DNA from: Yokenella regensburgei ATCC 49455
GTDB lineage: Bacteria > Pseudomonadota > Gammaproteobacteria > Enterobacterales > Enterobacteriaceae
NCBI RefSeq assembly: GCF_000735455.1
Contig: NZ_JMPS01000008.1
Span: 62,001-126,000, forward strand
Length of the DNA stretch: 64,000 nucleotides
Direction of reading: 5' to 3'
Shown: positions 29,504 through 40,090 of the stretch, piece after piece
Position numbering within the stretch: the stretch's first letter is position 1
Layout of the letters: each line of letters begins with the position of its first letter
Program-made: the position numbers and the translations under genes
The notes under the pieces: generated by a model
The model's database searches: none
Told to the model about the DNA's origin: nothing
The model's input: only the letters and a program-made list of their open reading frames with translations

Positions 29504-32319
29504 CAGGCAAACTTACGTTGCTCGCCGTCACCGGCGACGTTGCTTACACAGCGTCCGCAGAGATCTGCGTGATCCGCCACCTGACCGATATCAGTCGTGT
29601 AATGCCAGCAACGCGGGCATTTCTCACCGTCGGCTTTGTTCAGTACGACCTTCAGACCCTTCAACAGTTCACTCTGCTGAGCATCCGCAGGCGCCTCTGC
29701 ATAGTCAGCAACCTGAGCGCTGGAGGTTAACAGGACGAATCGTAATTCGTCACCCAGTGCGGTCAGCTTCGCCGCCAGCGCTGGTTCAGCGTACAACGTC
29801 ACTGCCGCTTCCAGAGAACCGCCCACTTTCTTGTCAGCACGCGCCTGCTCAATGACCTTGTTCACTTCGCCACGGACTTTCAGCAGTTCGTCCCAGAAGC
29901 CGTCGTTCATTGCTTCGCTGTCTGCCAGACCAAACAGACCGGTGTACCACTCGCCGGTGAAGACATACTTCTCACGATTGCCTGGCAGGTAGCCCCAGAT
30001 TTCATCTGCGGTGAAGGACATGATCGGTGCCATCCAGCGAACCAGCGCTTCTGCAATGTGGAACAGTGCAGTCTGGCAGCTGCGACGAGCAACGCTGTCA
30101 GCCTTCGCGGTGTACTGACGGTCTTTAATGATGTCGAGGTAGAACGAGCCCATTTCGATGGAGCAGAAACGCATCAGACGCTGCACCACTTCGTGGAAGT
30201 CGTAAGACTCGTAAGCTTTCAGGATGTCTTCCTGTGCGGCCTGCGCACAGCCTACCGCCCAGCGGTCCAGCACCACCATATCTTCCGGTTTCACCATGTC
30301 TTTTACCGGATCGAAACCGTTGAGGTTCGCCAGCAGGAAGCGCGCGGTGTTACGGATACGACGATAGCTGTCGGCGGCACGTTTCAGGATTTCATCAGAA
30401 ACCGCCATTTCACCGGTATAGTCGGTAGAAGCCACCCACAGGCGCAGGATGTCCGCGCCCAGTTTGTTCATCACATCCTGTGGGCTGACGGTGTTGCCGA
30501 TAGATTTCGACATCTTACGGCCCTGACCATCAACGGTGAAGCCGTGGGTCAGTACCTGACGGTAAGGCGCTTTGCCTTTCATCGCGGTAGAAATCATCAG
30601 AGATGACATGAACCAGCCACGGTGTTGGTCGGAACCTTCCAGATACATGTCGGCAGCGTGACCGGAAAACTCCGGGCGCACGTCAACGACGGAGGAGTGC
30701 GTTGACCCGGAGTCAAACCACACGTCCAGCGTATCCGGAACTTTCTCGTACAGGTCAGCGTCGTCACCCATGATGTCGCGCGGGTCAAGATCCCACCACG
30801 CCTGGATGCCGTCTACTTCAACGCGTTTTGCCACGGCCTCCATCAGCTCCAGGGTGCGCGGGTGCAGCTCCTGGGTCTCTTTATGGACGAACAGAGACAT
30901 CGGGACGCCCCAGGTGCGCTGACGGGAGATGCACCAGTCAGGGCGGTTAGCAACCATGGATTCGATACGCGCCTGGCCCCAGTCCGGGATCCACTGTACG
31001 CCTTTGATCTCTTTCAGAGACTGCGCACGCAGGCCTTTTTGATCCATGCTCACGAACCACTGCGGCGTGGCGCGGAAGATGATAGGCGTTTTGTGACGCC
31101 AGCAGCACGGATAGCTGTGCTGCATTTTTTCCACGTGCAACAGTGCGCCGCTGGTACGCAGCATCTCAACGATGATGTCGTTAGCTTTGAAGACGTTGAT
31201 GCCATCCAGAGACGGATAGGTCCCCGGCAGATAAGCACCGTCCGGGCCAACCGGGTTGGCAATTTCCAGACCGTATTTCTGGCTGATGGTGTAGTCGTCC
31301 GGGCCGTGGCCACCGGCGGTGTGCACCGCACCGGTACCCGCATCCAGAGTGACGTGTTCGCCAAGGATAGCCGGTACGTCGAAGTCGAGGAACGGGTGCT
31401 TGAAGCGCATCAGTTCCAGCGCATCGCCTTTTACAGTGCCCAGAACCGTGTATTCATTGATGCCAGCGCGTTTCAGAACGCTTTCTACCAGATCTTTCGC
31501 CAGGATCAGCGCCTGACCGTCAATCTGTACCAGCGCGTATTCGAACTCGCCGGAAAGAGAAATAGCGCGGTTTGCTGGCAACGTCCACGGAGTCGTGGTC
31601 CAGATAACCAGGGAGATCGGGCCATTGACGGAGCTTACGCCAAATTTCGCTTTTACCGCATCCTGAGAAACCGCGTGGAACGCGACATCGATAGACGGTG
31701 AAGTTTTGTCGTAGTACTCAACTTCTGCCTCTGCCAGCGCAGAGCGGCAGTCAACGCACCAGTGCACCGGTTTAGCACCTTTGTGCAGGTGACCATTACC
31801 GATGATTTTACCCAGTGCACGGATGATATTAGCTTCGGTGTTGAAGTCCATGGTCAGGTACGGACGTGACCAGTCGCCCAGCACACCAAGACGGATAAAG
31901 TCTTTACGCTGGCCTTCAACCTGAGTCGCGGCGTATTCACGGCATTTCGCGCGGAATTCTGCGGCGGTGAACTTCTCGCCCGGCTTACCGAACTCTTGTT
32001 CTACTTTCAGTTCGATAGGCAGACCGTGGCAGTCCCAGCCCGGAACGTACGGGGAATCAAAACCCGTCAGCCCTTTGGACTTCACGATAATGTCTTTCAG
32101 AATCTTGTTAACCGAGTGACCAATATGAATACTGCCATTCGCATAAGGAGGGCCATCATGCAGAATGAAGGTTTTTTTGCCTTTTTTCGCTGCACGGATG
32201 ATGCCGTACAGGTCATCATCGGTCCAACGCGCCAGCATTCCCGGTTCACGCTTGGCAAGATCGCCGCGCATCGGGAACCCTGTTTCCGGCAAATTCAGGG
32301 TTGATTTATAGTCACTCAT
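29503..32319 (-). CDS. ileS: Isoleucyl-tRNA synthetase IleS
   Basis: Class I aminoacyl-tRNA synthetase that charges tRNA-Ile and edits valine. It has 938 residues, equal to E. coli. The start at 32319 ([15 protein letters not shown]) is used; an in-frame ATG at 32376 lies inside ribF. Seen: the HIGH-type motif (GSIHIGH), a large CP1 editing insertion (about 200-390), KMSKS near residue 602, and a C-terminal zinc finger with CPRCWHY and CGRCV. Confidence 0.98.
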   Translation of the reverse strand: MSDYKSTLNLPETGFPMRGDLAKREPGMLARWTDDDLYGIIRAAKKGKKTFILHDGPPYANGSIHIGHSVNKILKDIIVKSKGLTGFDSPYVPGWDCHGLPIELKVEQEFGKPGEKFTAAEFRAKCREYAATQVEGQRKDFIRLGVLGDWSRPYLTMDFNTEANIIRALGKIIGNGHLHKGAKPVHWCVDCRSALAEAEVEYYDKTSPSIDVAFHAVSQDAVKAKFGVSSVNGPISLVIWTTTPWTLPANRAISLSGEFEYALVQIDGQALILAKDLVESVLKRAGINEYTVLGTVKGDALELMRFKHPFLDFDVPAILGEHVTLDAGTGAVHTAGGHGPDDYTISQKYGLEIANPVGPDGAYLPGTYPSLDGINVFKANDIIVEMLRTSGALLHVEKMQHSYPCCWRHKTPIIFRATPQWFVSMDQKGLRAQSLKEIKGVQWIPDWGQARIESMVANRPDWCISRQRTWGVPMSLFVHKETQELHPRTLELMEAVAKRVEVDGIQAWWDLDPRDIMGDDADLYEKVPDTLDVWFDSGSTHSSVVDVRPEFSGHAADMYLEGSDQHRGWFMSSLMISTAMKGKAPYRQVLTHGFTVDGQGRKMSKSIGNTVSPQDVMNKLGADILRLWVASTDYTGEMAVSDEILKRAADSYRRIRNTARFLLANLNGFDPVKDMVKPEDMVVLDRWAVGCAQAAQEDILKAYESYDFHEVVQRLMRFCSIEMGSFYLDIIKDRQYTAKADSVARRSCQTALFHIAEALVRWMAPIMSFTADEIWGYLPGNREKYVFTGEWYTGLFGLADSEAMNDGFWDELLKVRGEVNKVIEQARADKKVGGSLEAAVTLYAEPALAAKLTALGDELRFVLLTSSAQVADYAEAPADAQQSELLKGLKVVLNKADGEKCPRCWHYTTDIGQVADHADLCGRCVSNVAGDGEQRKFA

Positions 32320-32353
32320 CAGATTCTCGGTTCCGTATTTATCACGTAGGCAT

Positions 32354-33292
32354 TTAAGCCGGGTTTGATAGCCCAAAGCATTCGCGGGCTGTTAATTCAT
32401 CTCGCGCGATTTGCGCCTTTAATTCATCCAGCGACGCGAATCGCTGCTCGTTGCGTATTTTTTTACGCAGTATGACATCTATATGGCGACCATAGAGGTC
32501 CATTACAACGTCCAGCAGGTGGACTTCGAGCTGTTGGCGCACGCCGGACACCGTTGGTCGGGTACCGATGTTTGCCACGCCCGGCAGCAGCGTGTCGCCC
32601 AGCCCTGCCACTTCAACCGCATAGACCCCTTTAACCGGGGAAACCTGACGACGCAGCGGTAAGTTCGCCGTCGGGAAGCCGATGGTACGACCCAGCTCAT
32701 CGCCGTGTACCACGCGACCAGAAATCGTGAAAGGATGCCCCAGCAGCTTTTCAGCCTGCTGCAGATCATCCGCCGCCAGCGCCTCGCGCACCGCAGTGCT
32801 ACTGATGCGCATACCACCATCGCAAAACGTGTGGGTGCTGGTGACGTCGAAACCGTATTCGGCCCCGGCTTTCTGTAATAACAAGAAATCCCCCTGACGA
32901 CCAGCGCCAAAGCGGAAATCATCCCCTACCGCGAGATACTGCACGCCAAGACGTTTAACCAGTAGATCGCTAATAAAGGCTTGCGCAGTCAGCGCCGCGA
33001 AGCGTCGGTCGAAACGGACACAGAGCACGTAATCCACATGACTTTCAGCCAGATAGCGCAGTTTTTCTCGCAGGCGCGTGAGTCTTGCAGGGGCTTTATC
33101 AGCGGCAAAAAGCTCGAGCGGCTGCGGTTCGAATATCATCACGACGACAGGTAAACCACGTTTCTGGCCTTCCGTGCGCAAGCGCTGCAAAAGCGCCTGA
33201 TGCCCACGATGCACGCCGTCGAAATTACCAATGGTCAACACACAGCCCTGTGGGGCCTGGCTGAGATTATGTATGCCGCGTATCAGCTTCAT
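32354..33292 (-). CDS. ribF: Bifunctional riboflavin kinase/FAD synthetase RibF
   Basis: Phosphorylates riboflavin to FMN and adenylates FMN to FAD. It has 312 residues. Seen: an N-terminal FAD-synthetase nucleotidyltransferase domain ([14 protein letters not shown] at about 19-32) and a C-terminal riboflavin-kinase barrel with GFPTANL and GVYAVEV. It lies 34 bases upstream of ileS and is divergent from rpsT. Confidence 0.97.
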   Translation of the reverse strand: MKLIRGIHNLSQAPQGCVLTIGNFDGVHRGHQALLQRLRTEGQKRGLPVVVMIFEPQPLELFAADKAPARLTRLREKLRYLAESHVDYVLCVRFDRRFAALTAQAFISDLLVKRLGVQYLAVGDDFRFGAGRQGDFLLLQKAGAEYGFDVTSTHTFCDGGMRISSTAVREALAADDLQQAEKLLGHPFTISGRVVHGDELGRTIGFPTANLPLRRQVSPVKGVYAVEVAGLGDTLLPGVANIGTRPTVSGVRQQLEVHLLDVVMDLYGRHIDVILRKKIRNEQRFASLDELKAQIARDELTARECFGLSNPA

Positions 33293-33885
<593 letters not shown>

Positions 33886-33910
33886 TCGCCCGCTTGTTAT
33901 CCGCTTTGAA

Positions 33911-33937
33911 AAAAAGCCCGCTAACGCGGGTTTTTTT
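33911..33937. terminator. rpsT terminator, shared with nhaR
   Basis: CCCGC (33917-33921) and GCGGG (33926-33930) with a four-base loop, flanked by A and T runs on both sides. It can serve the convergent rpsT and nhaR transcripts. Confidence 0.85.
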
Positions 33938-33948
33938 ATGTCTGTCGT

Positions 33949-34848
33949 TTAGCGTTCAGGAAGTGCAAACAGCGCAGAGTAATCCTGATTGCAGATACGC
34001 TGAACCGCCGGGTGCTGGATCATCCGCTCGGCAAAGATTGCGTGATACTCCTCCATCACCGTATCCATGCGCCCAATCTCGATGATGTTCTCATCGGCGT
34101 AGAGAGCCTGCGCATAAAGCGTTGGTGCCACAAAGATGGCATTGTGTGCCGCACCAAACGCCTTCATCAGCGCCGCATCATCAAACTCCCCCAGAATCTC
34201 AACCTTAAGCCCCTGCGAGTTAAACCAGTTCAGCAGTTTGCGCCCGAGCATAGAGCGACGGCCTGGGATCAGCAGGCGACGTTCCTCGAGGCAGGCCGGG
34301 AAAGGTTTTTCCGGCGGCGGGTTCATACACCAGAAGCTGATGCCACATTCACCAATTTTGACCGAAAACAGACCTTCCTGTTGGGTAGAATCAATCGGGC
34401 AGTCAGAGATAATAATATCCAGCTTATGCTGGCTGAGCTGTTCAAGCAGCATCTCGTGAGTGGATTCAAAGCAGCGTAGATGAATTTGCTCATCTTCGAC
34501 AACCGCGGCGTCCAGTACGCCACTCACCAGGCGTTTCGACAACGCATCCGCCACGCCCACATCAAACAGCAGATTCGCTTCTTTGCGGTAGTTGACGATA
34601 TCGAGCATCTCCTGGCTCAGGGTGAACATCTTATCGGCATAGCGAAACACCAGCTCACCGAGCTCGCTCGGCTCAAGCCCCCTGCCCTTACGTTTGAACA
34701 GCTTGCCCTGTAGCCTCTCCTCCAGCGCCTTGATCTGCCCGGTAATCGTTTGTGGCGTTAAGTAAAGTGCTTCTGCCGCGCCGACAACCGATCCCTCTTT
34801 ATAGACGTGCCAGAAGTAGTACAGATGGTTGTAGTTCATATGAGACAT
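33949..34848 (-). CDS. nhaR: LysR-type activator NhaR
   Basis: Sodium-responsive activator of nhaA; in E. coli also of osmC and pgaABCD. It has 299 residues from the ATG at 34848, which has GGGAG eight bases upstream and gives the family start [15 protein letters not shown]. The longer frame to 34980 runs into nhaA and was rejected. Seen: an N-terminal winged HTH ([26 protein letters not shown], about residues 20-45) and a C-terminal effector domain. It lies 52 bases downstream of nhaA in the same direction. Confidence 0.96.
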   Translation of the reverse strand: MSHMNYNHLYYFWHVYKEGSVVGAAEALYLTPQTITGQIKALEERLQGKLFKRKGRGLEPSELGELVFRYADKMFTLSQEMLDIVNYRKEANLLFDVGVADALSKRLVSGVLDAAVVEDEQIHLRCFESTHEMLLEQLSQHKLDIIISDCPIDSTQQEGLFSVKIGECGISFWCMNPPPEKPFPACLEERRLLIPGRRSMLGRKLLNWFNSQGLKVEILGEFDDAALMKAFGAAHNAIFVAPTLYAQALYADENIIEIGRMDTVMEEYHAIFAERMIQHPAVQRICNQDYSALFALPER

Positions 34849-34900
34849 GTTTTTCACTCCCTGATATGTCTTAAAAGCACCCCGTAGGGCGCTTCGCTGT

Positions 34901-36079
34901 TCACTCTGTTGAATCCTGCGAACCACGCATCTGCATGCGCAGCAGGGTGTAACCGACAACGGCTGACAGGACAGAGCCAATCAGGATCCCAAGCTTTGCC
35001 CAGTTAATGAGCGCGGGATCAACGTTGCCGAATGCCAGGCTGGCAATGAATATCGACATGGTGAAGCCGATTCCACACAGTACACCCACGGACATAATCT
35101 GCTTGCAAGTTGTCCCTTCCGGCAGATGCGCCCACTTCAGCTTCAACGCCAGCCAGCAGAACAAGCTAATCCCGAGCGGCTTACCAATGAACAGACCGGC
35201 AATGATGCCAAGCGGTAGCAGCGAGGTCAGCCCTTCAAGCGTGACGCCTCCCAAAGAAACGCCGGCATTGGCAAACGCAAACAGCGGCAGAATAAGGAAC
35301 GCCACCCACGGGTGCAGAACGTGCTCAAGCTGCTTCGCCGGTGATTTCCCCTCCTTCTCCTTGAGTGGGATCAGGAACCCGACGATAACACCCGCAAGCG
35401 TCGCGTGAACTCCTGATTTTAGCACTGCCGTCCACAGGATGGCTCCCACCAGAATATAGATACCCGTCCGGCGGACACCGCACAGATTCAGGCCGATCAG
35501 CACCACAATCGCAGCAGCGGCTACCCCCAGTGAGAGCAGCGACAGATCGTTGGTGTAGAACAGCGCGATAATCACGATGGCTCCCAGATCGTCGATGATC
35601 GCCAACGCCATCAGGAAGATTTTTAACGCTGCGGGAATACGGCTACCGAGCAGTGCCAGCACACCGAGCGCAAAGGCAATGTCGGTCGCCGCTGGAATTG
35701 CCCATCCTTCGCGTGCCACTGGATCCTGGGCGTTAAACGCCAGGTAGACCAGCGCCGGAACCACCATTCCCCCCAGTGCAGCAATCACCGGGAATACCGC
35801 CTGACGACGGCTGGCAAGCGATCCCTGAATTAGCTCGCGCTTCACTTCGAGCCCGATGAGCAGGAAAAAGATTGCCATCAGCGCGTCGTTTATCCACAAC
35901 AGCATGTTTTTGTTGATTTCCAGAGCGCCCACCCGTAGCTGCACGGGGGTTTCCAGAAATGCGTGGTAAATGCCGCTGGTCGCTCCGGTATTGGCAAGCA
36001 GCATCGCCAGCGCCGCAGCAATAATGAGGATGATGCCCCCTGCGGCATCACTGCTGAAAAAACGATGTAGATTTTTCAT
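34901..36079 (-). CDS. nhaA: Sodium/proton antiporter NhaA
   Basis: pH-activated electrogenic antiporter of the inner membrane. It has 392 residues from the ATG at 36079 ([15 protein letters not shown]), preferred over 36097 by homology and ribosome-site spacing. The ion-binding aspartates D163 and D164 ([10 protein letters not shown]) and the discontinuous-helix residues T132/D133 (PAATDIAF) are present. About 12 hydrophobic segments cover the protein. In E. coli it follows dnaJ directly apart from small genes; here a chitinase gene lies between. Confidence 0.97.
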   Translation of the reverse strand: MKNLHRFFSSDAAGGIILIIAAALAMLLANTGATSGIYHAFLETPVQLRVGALEINKNMLLWINDALMAIFFLLIGLEVKRELIQGSLASRRQAVFPVIAALGGMVVPALVYLAFNAQDPVAREGWAIPAATDIAFALGVLALLGSRIPAALKIFLMALAIIDDLGAIVIIALFYTNDLSLLSLGVAAAAIVVLIGLNLCGVRRTGIYILVGAILWTAVLKSGVHATLAGVIVGFLIPLKEKEGKSPAKQLEHVLHPWVAFLILPLFAFANAGVSLGGVTLEGLTSLLPLGIIAGLFIGKPLGISLFCWLALKLKWAHLPEGTTCKQIMSVGVLCGIGFTMSIFIASLAFGNVDPALINWAKLGILIGSVLSAVVGYTLLRMQMRGSQDSTE

Positions 36080-36185
36080 TATCAAATCCCGATTCACTTC
36101 GATAAAACAGAATGATAGCCATATTATCTATGATATTAACTCGGGAAAAGTAGCTTATATCTGCATTTTGATTCGATAAAAACGA

Positions 36186-36216
36186 AAAGACGCTCTATTG
36201 AGCGTCTTTGATTTTT
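36186..36216. terminator. Terminator after the chitinase gene
   Basis: Ten-base arms AAAGACGCTC (36186-36195) and GAGCGTCTTT (36200-36209) with a four-base loop. A T-run follows on the plus strand and TTTTCGTTTTT on the minus strand. It separates the chitinase from nhaA. Confidence 0.8.
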
Positions 36217-36229
36217 TTACAGATAACGA

Positions 36230-37987
36230 TCAGATTGCACCCAGATCGTTCCACGGCTGGCCTACACCGCAGTTCAGGTCTGGCTGATCGCCAACGGTCC
36301 ACCATCCTGCTTTATATTGATGACCTTTCCAGATAACCAGGTCATTTTCCATATAGGTTGCTGTGGCATCCCAGGTATCGCCTGAAGTTTCACCTTCGTC
36401 CGGAGTCGGCTCTGGCTGCGGCTCGACATCAGTATCATCAGGAGTCGGTTCCGGCTGTGGGTCAACAGAAGTCTCATCATCAGGAACCACGCCATCAATA
36501 GCAGTCATCCCAGAGAAATAGAACGGTGCCATATCGACAACCTGAGTCTGAACTTCGTAGCCCAGGCCTTCACGTGCGGCGTTCAGCAGAACACCGTTAT
36601 CCTGGTCGATGGTCCAGGTAAACAGGCCGCCCAGATTATGCTTAGCCGCGTACTCGCCTTTAGCCTTCACTGAACGTGGGGTATCAAGAGACATGAACAG
36701 TTTAGATTGCGGGTTATACAGGAAATCAGCATCGGCCACGGTATCGGTATAAACATTAAAACCGTTACGACCAGACTGGTTCTCCAGATCCAGATAGTTA
36801 TAAATGGTGTCATACCATTCAGTACAGCCGGACTCGAAGGAACCGGTGGTGGTCCCCTGACCTGGGTTGTAGCTACCTTTCAGCGGTGAAACACTTTCAA
36901 CTTCAGCGTTACGCGCATTACGGGTATAACCAGCATAACCAATGTTAATACGATCGGATGGGAAACCTTCCGCAATCAGATAATCAACAACGGCTTCAAC
37001 GCTCCAGCTACCTTCCGCCAGCGGTGTCAGGTTGGTATGGTGAGTCAGTTCCGCCGCCCACGGAGTACCGAAGAAGTCGTAAGTCATCACGTTGATGGCA
37101 TACAAACCTGCATCCAGCAGTGCTTTGACGTTGGAATACCCGAGTACTTCCACAACAGCAGAGCTTGCGATAGAGACTTTTACATCACCACGACCTGCTG
37201 CATTGAGCTGAGTTTTCAGCTCTTTGATCAGCAGAGCATAGTTTTCACCATCTTCCACGCCGTGCGGATTCCCGTTCCCCGCGTTGTTCGGGTATTCCCA
37301 GTCGATATCGACTTCGCTAAACATAGGGAATTGTTTAAACAGTTTTACGACACCTGCTGCAAATACTTTACGAGTGGCTTCGGTTTTCGCCATCTCGTGG
37401 AAGCCATTACTCATGGTCCAGCCGCCAATGCTCATTGAAAGCGCCAGCTCATGATCCATAGATTTTGCTTTTGCCTGCAGGTCACGCAGGCCGCCCAGCA
37501 GACCATGAGTCGTAGATTCCGTTACTGTTTTCGGGTCTACATCCCAACCGCTGGTTTCCTGGTTGCAGTTAACGTAAGACTGGAAATCACCCCATGGGTC
37601 GAGGAAGGTCGGTTCGCCAGTCACTTTACCGGTCTGAGTCGCGGCATTATTGATGGTGAACTGTTTTTCACCTTGATCGCCAACGATGCCAATAAAGCCA
37701 AAAATGATTTTGTCGTATGCAGTAGGGTCGACATGAGCAAGATCATAACCACGGCCGCGGCTCTCAGGTGAGTCCTGGCCCTGCAGGCGACCGTCATATT
37801 GAGACCAGTCGGTGTAGTACCCGAATACTTTAGGCTTGTTGGCTTTACGATATTTGTTATACACCGGAGCGGCTACACGAGCAGAGGTATAGCTGTATTT
37901 TTCTGTTTCGGTAGCAGGTTTAAACCCATCGGCAGCATTGCTTTTTTCCGTCAGGCTATCGGCTTTAATCAGTTTACTGGTAGACAT
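36230..37987 (-). CDS. chiA: GH18 chitinase with C-terminal chitin-binding module
   Basis: Predicted chitinase of 585 residues. The start at 37987 has GAGGAAA about nine bases upstream; an ATG five codons earlier would overlap that ribosome site. Seen: a GH18 barrel (about 50-470) with FGYYTDWSQYD, MSIGGWTMS and the catalytic DxDxE motif EVDIDWEYP (acid E231). An acidic Pro-rich linker follows with two copies of a PQPEPTPD repeat, and the C terminus holds a CBM5/12-type module (WDATATYMENDLVIWKGHQYKAGW). No signal peptide is visible. The family at this dnaJ-nhaA position matches, as I recall, the Salmonella chitinase STM0018; the symbol follows that usage. It lies in AT-richer DNA than its neighbours. 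Confidence 0.88.
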   Translation of the reverse strand: MSTSKLIKADSLTEKSNAADGFKPATETEKYSYTSARVAAPVYNKYRKANKPKVFGYYTDWSQYDGRLQGQDSPESRGRGYDLAHVDPTAYDKIIFGFIGIVGDQGEKQFTINNAATQTGKVTGEPTFLDPWGDFQSYVNCNQETSGWDVDPKTVTESTTHGLLGGLRDLQAKAKSMDHELALSMSIGGWTMSNGFHEMAKTEATRKVFAAGVVKLFKQFPMFSEVDIDWEYPNNAGNGNPHGVEDGENYALLIKELKTQLNAAGRGDVKVSIASSAVVEVLGYSNVKALLDAGLYAINVMTYDFFGTPWAAELTHHTNLTPLAEGSWSVEAVVDYLIAEGFPSDRINIGYAGYTRNARNAEVESVSPLKGSYNPGQGTTTGSFESGCTEWYDTIYNYLDLENQSGRNGFNVYTDTVADADFLYNPQSKLFMSLDTPRSVKAKGEYAAKHNLGGLFTWTIDQDNGVLLNAAREGLGYEVQTQVVDMAPFYFSGMTAIDGVVPDDETSVDPQPEPTPDDTDVEPQPEPTPDEGETSGDTWDATATYMENDLVIWKGHQYKAGWWTVGDQPDLNCGVGQPWNDLGAI

Positions 37988-38346
37988 AATATATTTCCTC
38001 ACAGGTTAATTTTTGACAGCGTTTTGCTGTGGGGAAATATTTCCATAACGAGTAAAAATAAGGTAATCATTATCCATCATAATTCATCCTTATACTTACC
38101 AAAGAGCGATCCAACATTTCATAAATTTAATCACGCTTAAATCCACCTTAAAACAAGCTAAAAACACAGAATGAGATCTTTCTCATCACAAAAACAAAAC
38201 CCATAAAAATCAGATTAATAAAGCAATCGTCGAAACCAATAAAATCACTTCACCTCAAAATAAACAAAGTCGACTACAAAAGAGTCAATGTGCAAAGTTG
38301 CTATCAGCATAATGAGTGACATCAGAGTCAATCAGGAAAAACTAAC
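37988..38346. promoter_or_regulatory. AT-rich divergent region between chitinase and regulator
   Basis: 359 gene-free bases, visibly poorer in G and C than the flanks, between two divergent genes. It includes a perfect 12-base palindrome GGAAATATTTCC (38033-38044) and next to it a small hairpin CAGC-N5-GCTG, both in the probable chitinase 5' leader. Further A-rich stretches (about 38130-38280) look like H-NS-type or bendable DNA. Promoter elements could not be fixed. Confidence 0.5.
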
Positions 38347-38769
38347 ATGAGCTGCTACGTAATAAACACTAACTGTATTTTCGACGAGAACAATTTAGAA
38401 ATAGAAAACAAGGATAGTGCGAGAAGGATAAAGATGACACCAATGCGTGCCCGGTGCCTGAGTTTTTTTATTACCACGAGAAGTAAAAGCATTATCGACA
38501 AAACAGATATTACTACCGCGTTATGGGGAGAGCGCGGGCAATTTGTCAGCGATGCTAACTTAACGCAGCTCCTTTATCTTTTACGTAAAGACCTTCGTGA
38601 GGTGGGTATTGAGAACTTTATGATAACCATCCCTCGCCAGGGTGTTCGGATTAACGATGACATCGACATTCTTCCAGCAAACACCAACCCATCAACATCA
38701 GAACAGAAAATCGGGGGACCTAAAAGTTCGTTCCTCTCAGCCCTGATGTGCAAACTATTCCGCTGGTAA
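38347..38769 (+). CDS. Winged-helix (OmpR/ToxR-type) DNA-binding protein
   Basis: Protein of 140 residues, mostly one Trans_reg_C-like winged-helix domain: LTPMRARCLSFFI-type helix near 33-45, then ITTALWGERGQFVSDANLTQLLYLLRKDL and the wing ENFMITIPRQGVRI. It has no receiver domain and no convincing transmembrane segment. About 30 residues follow the wing, ending in a short hydrophobic stretch (FLSALMCKLF), which might be the remnant of a CadC/ToxR-like membrane anchor. It is divergent from the chitinase and is a candidate regulator of it. Its codon use is AT-rich, consistent with transfer. Salmonella has a comparable regulator next to its chitinase at this locus. Confidence 0.72.
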   Translation: MSCYVINTNCIFDENNLEIENKDSARRIKMTPMRARCLSFFITTRSKSIIDKTDITTALWGERGQFVSDANLTQLLYLLRKDLREVGIENFMITIPRQGVRINDDIDILPANTNPSTSEQKIGGPKSSFLSALMCKLFRW

Positions 38770-38809
38770 CGCGGATACTGTAAGGGCCCGGAGAGAAAAG
38801 CAGCATAAA

Positions 38810-38839
38810 AAAACCCGGAAGTATCATCCTCCGGGTTTT
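38810..38839. terminator. Terminator between the winged-helix gene and dnaJ
   Basis: AAAACCCGGA (38810-38819) and TCCGGGTTTT (38830-38839), perfect ten-base arms with a ten-base loop and A/T runs outside. It is placed to stop both convergent transcripts. Confidence 0.85.
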
Positions 38840-38860
38840 GTTTGAAGCCTGCTGAAATGA

Positions 38861-40006
38861 TTAACGCGTCAGGTCGTCAAAAAACTTCTTCACGCCGTCA
38901 AAGAAGCTCTTGGAGCGCGGGCTGTTTTTCTCACCCGTCGGGCCACCAAAGCTTTCCTGCAATTCCTTCAGCAACTGTTTTTGCTTGTCGTTCAGTCCGA
39001 CAGGCGTCTCGACGACGACACGGCACAGCAGATCGCCCTGCGCACCGCCACGAACGGATTTCACGCCTTTACCGCGCATGCGGAACAGTTTACCCGTCTG
39101 GGTTTCGCCCGGCACCTTCAGGTTAACGCGGCCATCCAGCGTCGGCACTTCAATCTCACCGCCCAGCGCAGCCATAGCGAAGTTGATCGGGACTTCACAG
39201 TACAGGTTGTTGCCTTCACGCTCAAAGATAGCATGCTGCTTCACCTGAACCTGAACGTACAGATCGCCTGCCGGTGCACCATGCTCGCCCGCTTCGCCTT
39301 CACCAGACAGACGAATGCGATCGCCGGTATCCACACCCGCCGGAATTTTAACCGACAGCGTTTTAGATTTTTCCACGCGACCGTGCCCGTGGCACTTGTT
39401 GCACGGATCTTTAATCAGCGTACCGCGACCCTGACAGTGCGGACAGGTCTGCTGCACCGCGAAGAAGCCCTGACGCATCTGTACCTGGCCGGAACCGTGA
39501 CAGGTTGGGCAGGTTTGCGGTTGGGTACCCGGTTTTGCGCCGTTGCCATGGCACACGTCGCACTCTTCGAGGGTCGGAATACGAATTTCTTTGGTCACGC
39601 CGCGAACGGCTTCTTCCAGCGTCAGGTCCATGTTGTAGCGCAGATCAGCGCCTCGCGCTGCACGCTGACGACCACGACCGCCACCAAAGATATCACCAAA
39701 CACATCGCCGAAGATGTCGCTGAAATCAGCACCGCCACCGCCAAAGCCGCCACCGAATCCACCGCCGCCCATGCCACCCTGTTCAAAGGCAGCGTGGCCA
39801 TACTGATCGTACGCCGCACGTTTCTGAGAGTCGGTCAGGATCTCGTAGGCTTCTTTAATTTCTTTAAATTTGGCTTCGGCTTCTTTATCACCCTGGTTAC
39901 GGTCCGGGTGATATTTCATGGCCAGGCGCTTGTAGGCCTTTTTGATTTCACGCTCTTCCGCTGTTTTGGAAACGCCTAAAATCTCGTAATAGTCTCTCTT
40001 AGCCAT
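38861..40006 (-). CDS. dnaJ: Co-chaperone DnaJ
   Basis: Hsp40 that presents substrates to DnaK and stimulates its ATPase. It has 381 residues. Seen: the J domain with HPD at 33-35 (KYHPDRNQG), a Gly/Phe-rich linker (about 75-110), the zinc domain with four CxxCxGxG repeats ([32 protein letters not shown]), and C-terminal substrate domains. It lies 84 bases after dnaK, with a strong hairpin in the spacer. Confidence 0.98.
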   Translation of the reverse strand: MAKRDYYEILGVSKTAEEREIKKAYKRLAMKYHPDRNQGDKEAEAKFKEIKEAYEILTDSQKRAAYDQYGHAAFEQGGMGGGGFGGGFGGGGADFSDIFGDVFGDIFGGGRGRQRAARGADLRYNMDLTLEEAVRGVTKEIRIPTLEECDVCHGNGAKPGTQPQTCPTCHGSGQVQMRQGFFAVQQTCPHCQGRGTLIKDPCNKCHGHGRVEKSKTLSVKIPAGVDTGDRIRLSGEGEAGEHGAPAGDLYVQVQVKQHAIFEREGNNLYCEVPINFAMAALGGEIEVPTLDGRVNLKVPGETQTGKLFRMRGKGVKSVRGGAQGDLLCRVVVETPVGLNDKQKQLLKELQESFGGPTGEKNSPRSKSFFDGVKKFFDDLTR

Positions 40007-40032
40007 CTTTTTTCAATGCCCTTAACATGCGA

Positions 40033-40065
40033 GCACGGGCGGAGAGGAAACCTCTTCGCCCGTGC
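40033..40065 (-). ncRNA. Long hairpin in the dnaK-dnaJ spacer
   Basis: Fifteen-base arms (40033-40047 and 40051-40065) with one G-T pair and a three-base AAA loop, GC-rich at the base (GCACGGGCG). No U-run follows on the minus strand, so it is unlikely to be a full terminator; it may pause polymerase, process the mRNA or set the DnaK:DnaJ ratio. The same spacer in E. coli has been proposed, as I recall, to hold a small RNA (tpke11). No separate promoter was identified here. Confidence 0.5.
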
Positions 40066-40090
40066 CAGTAATTACCCGTTCAAAGGGCGA

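Noticed and set aside
30862-31701. A 279-codon frame opposite ileS
   Set aside because: It is a shadow of the IleS editing domain without features of its own.
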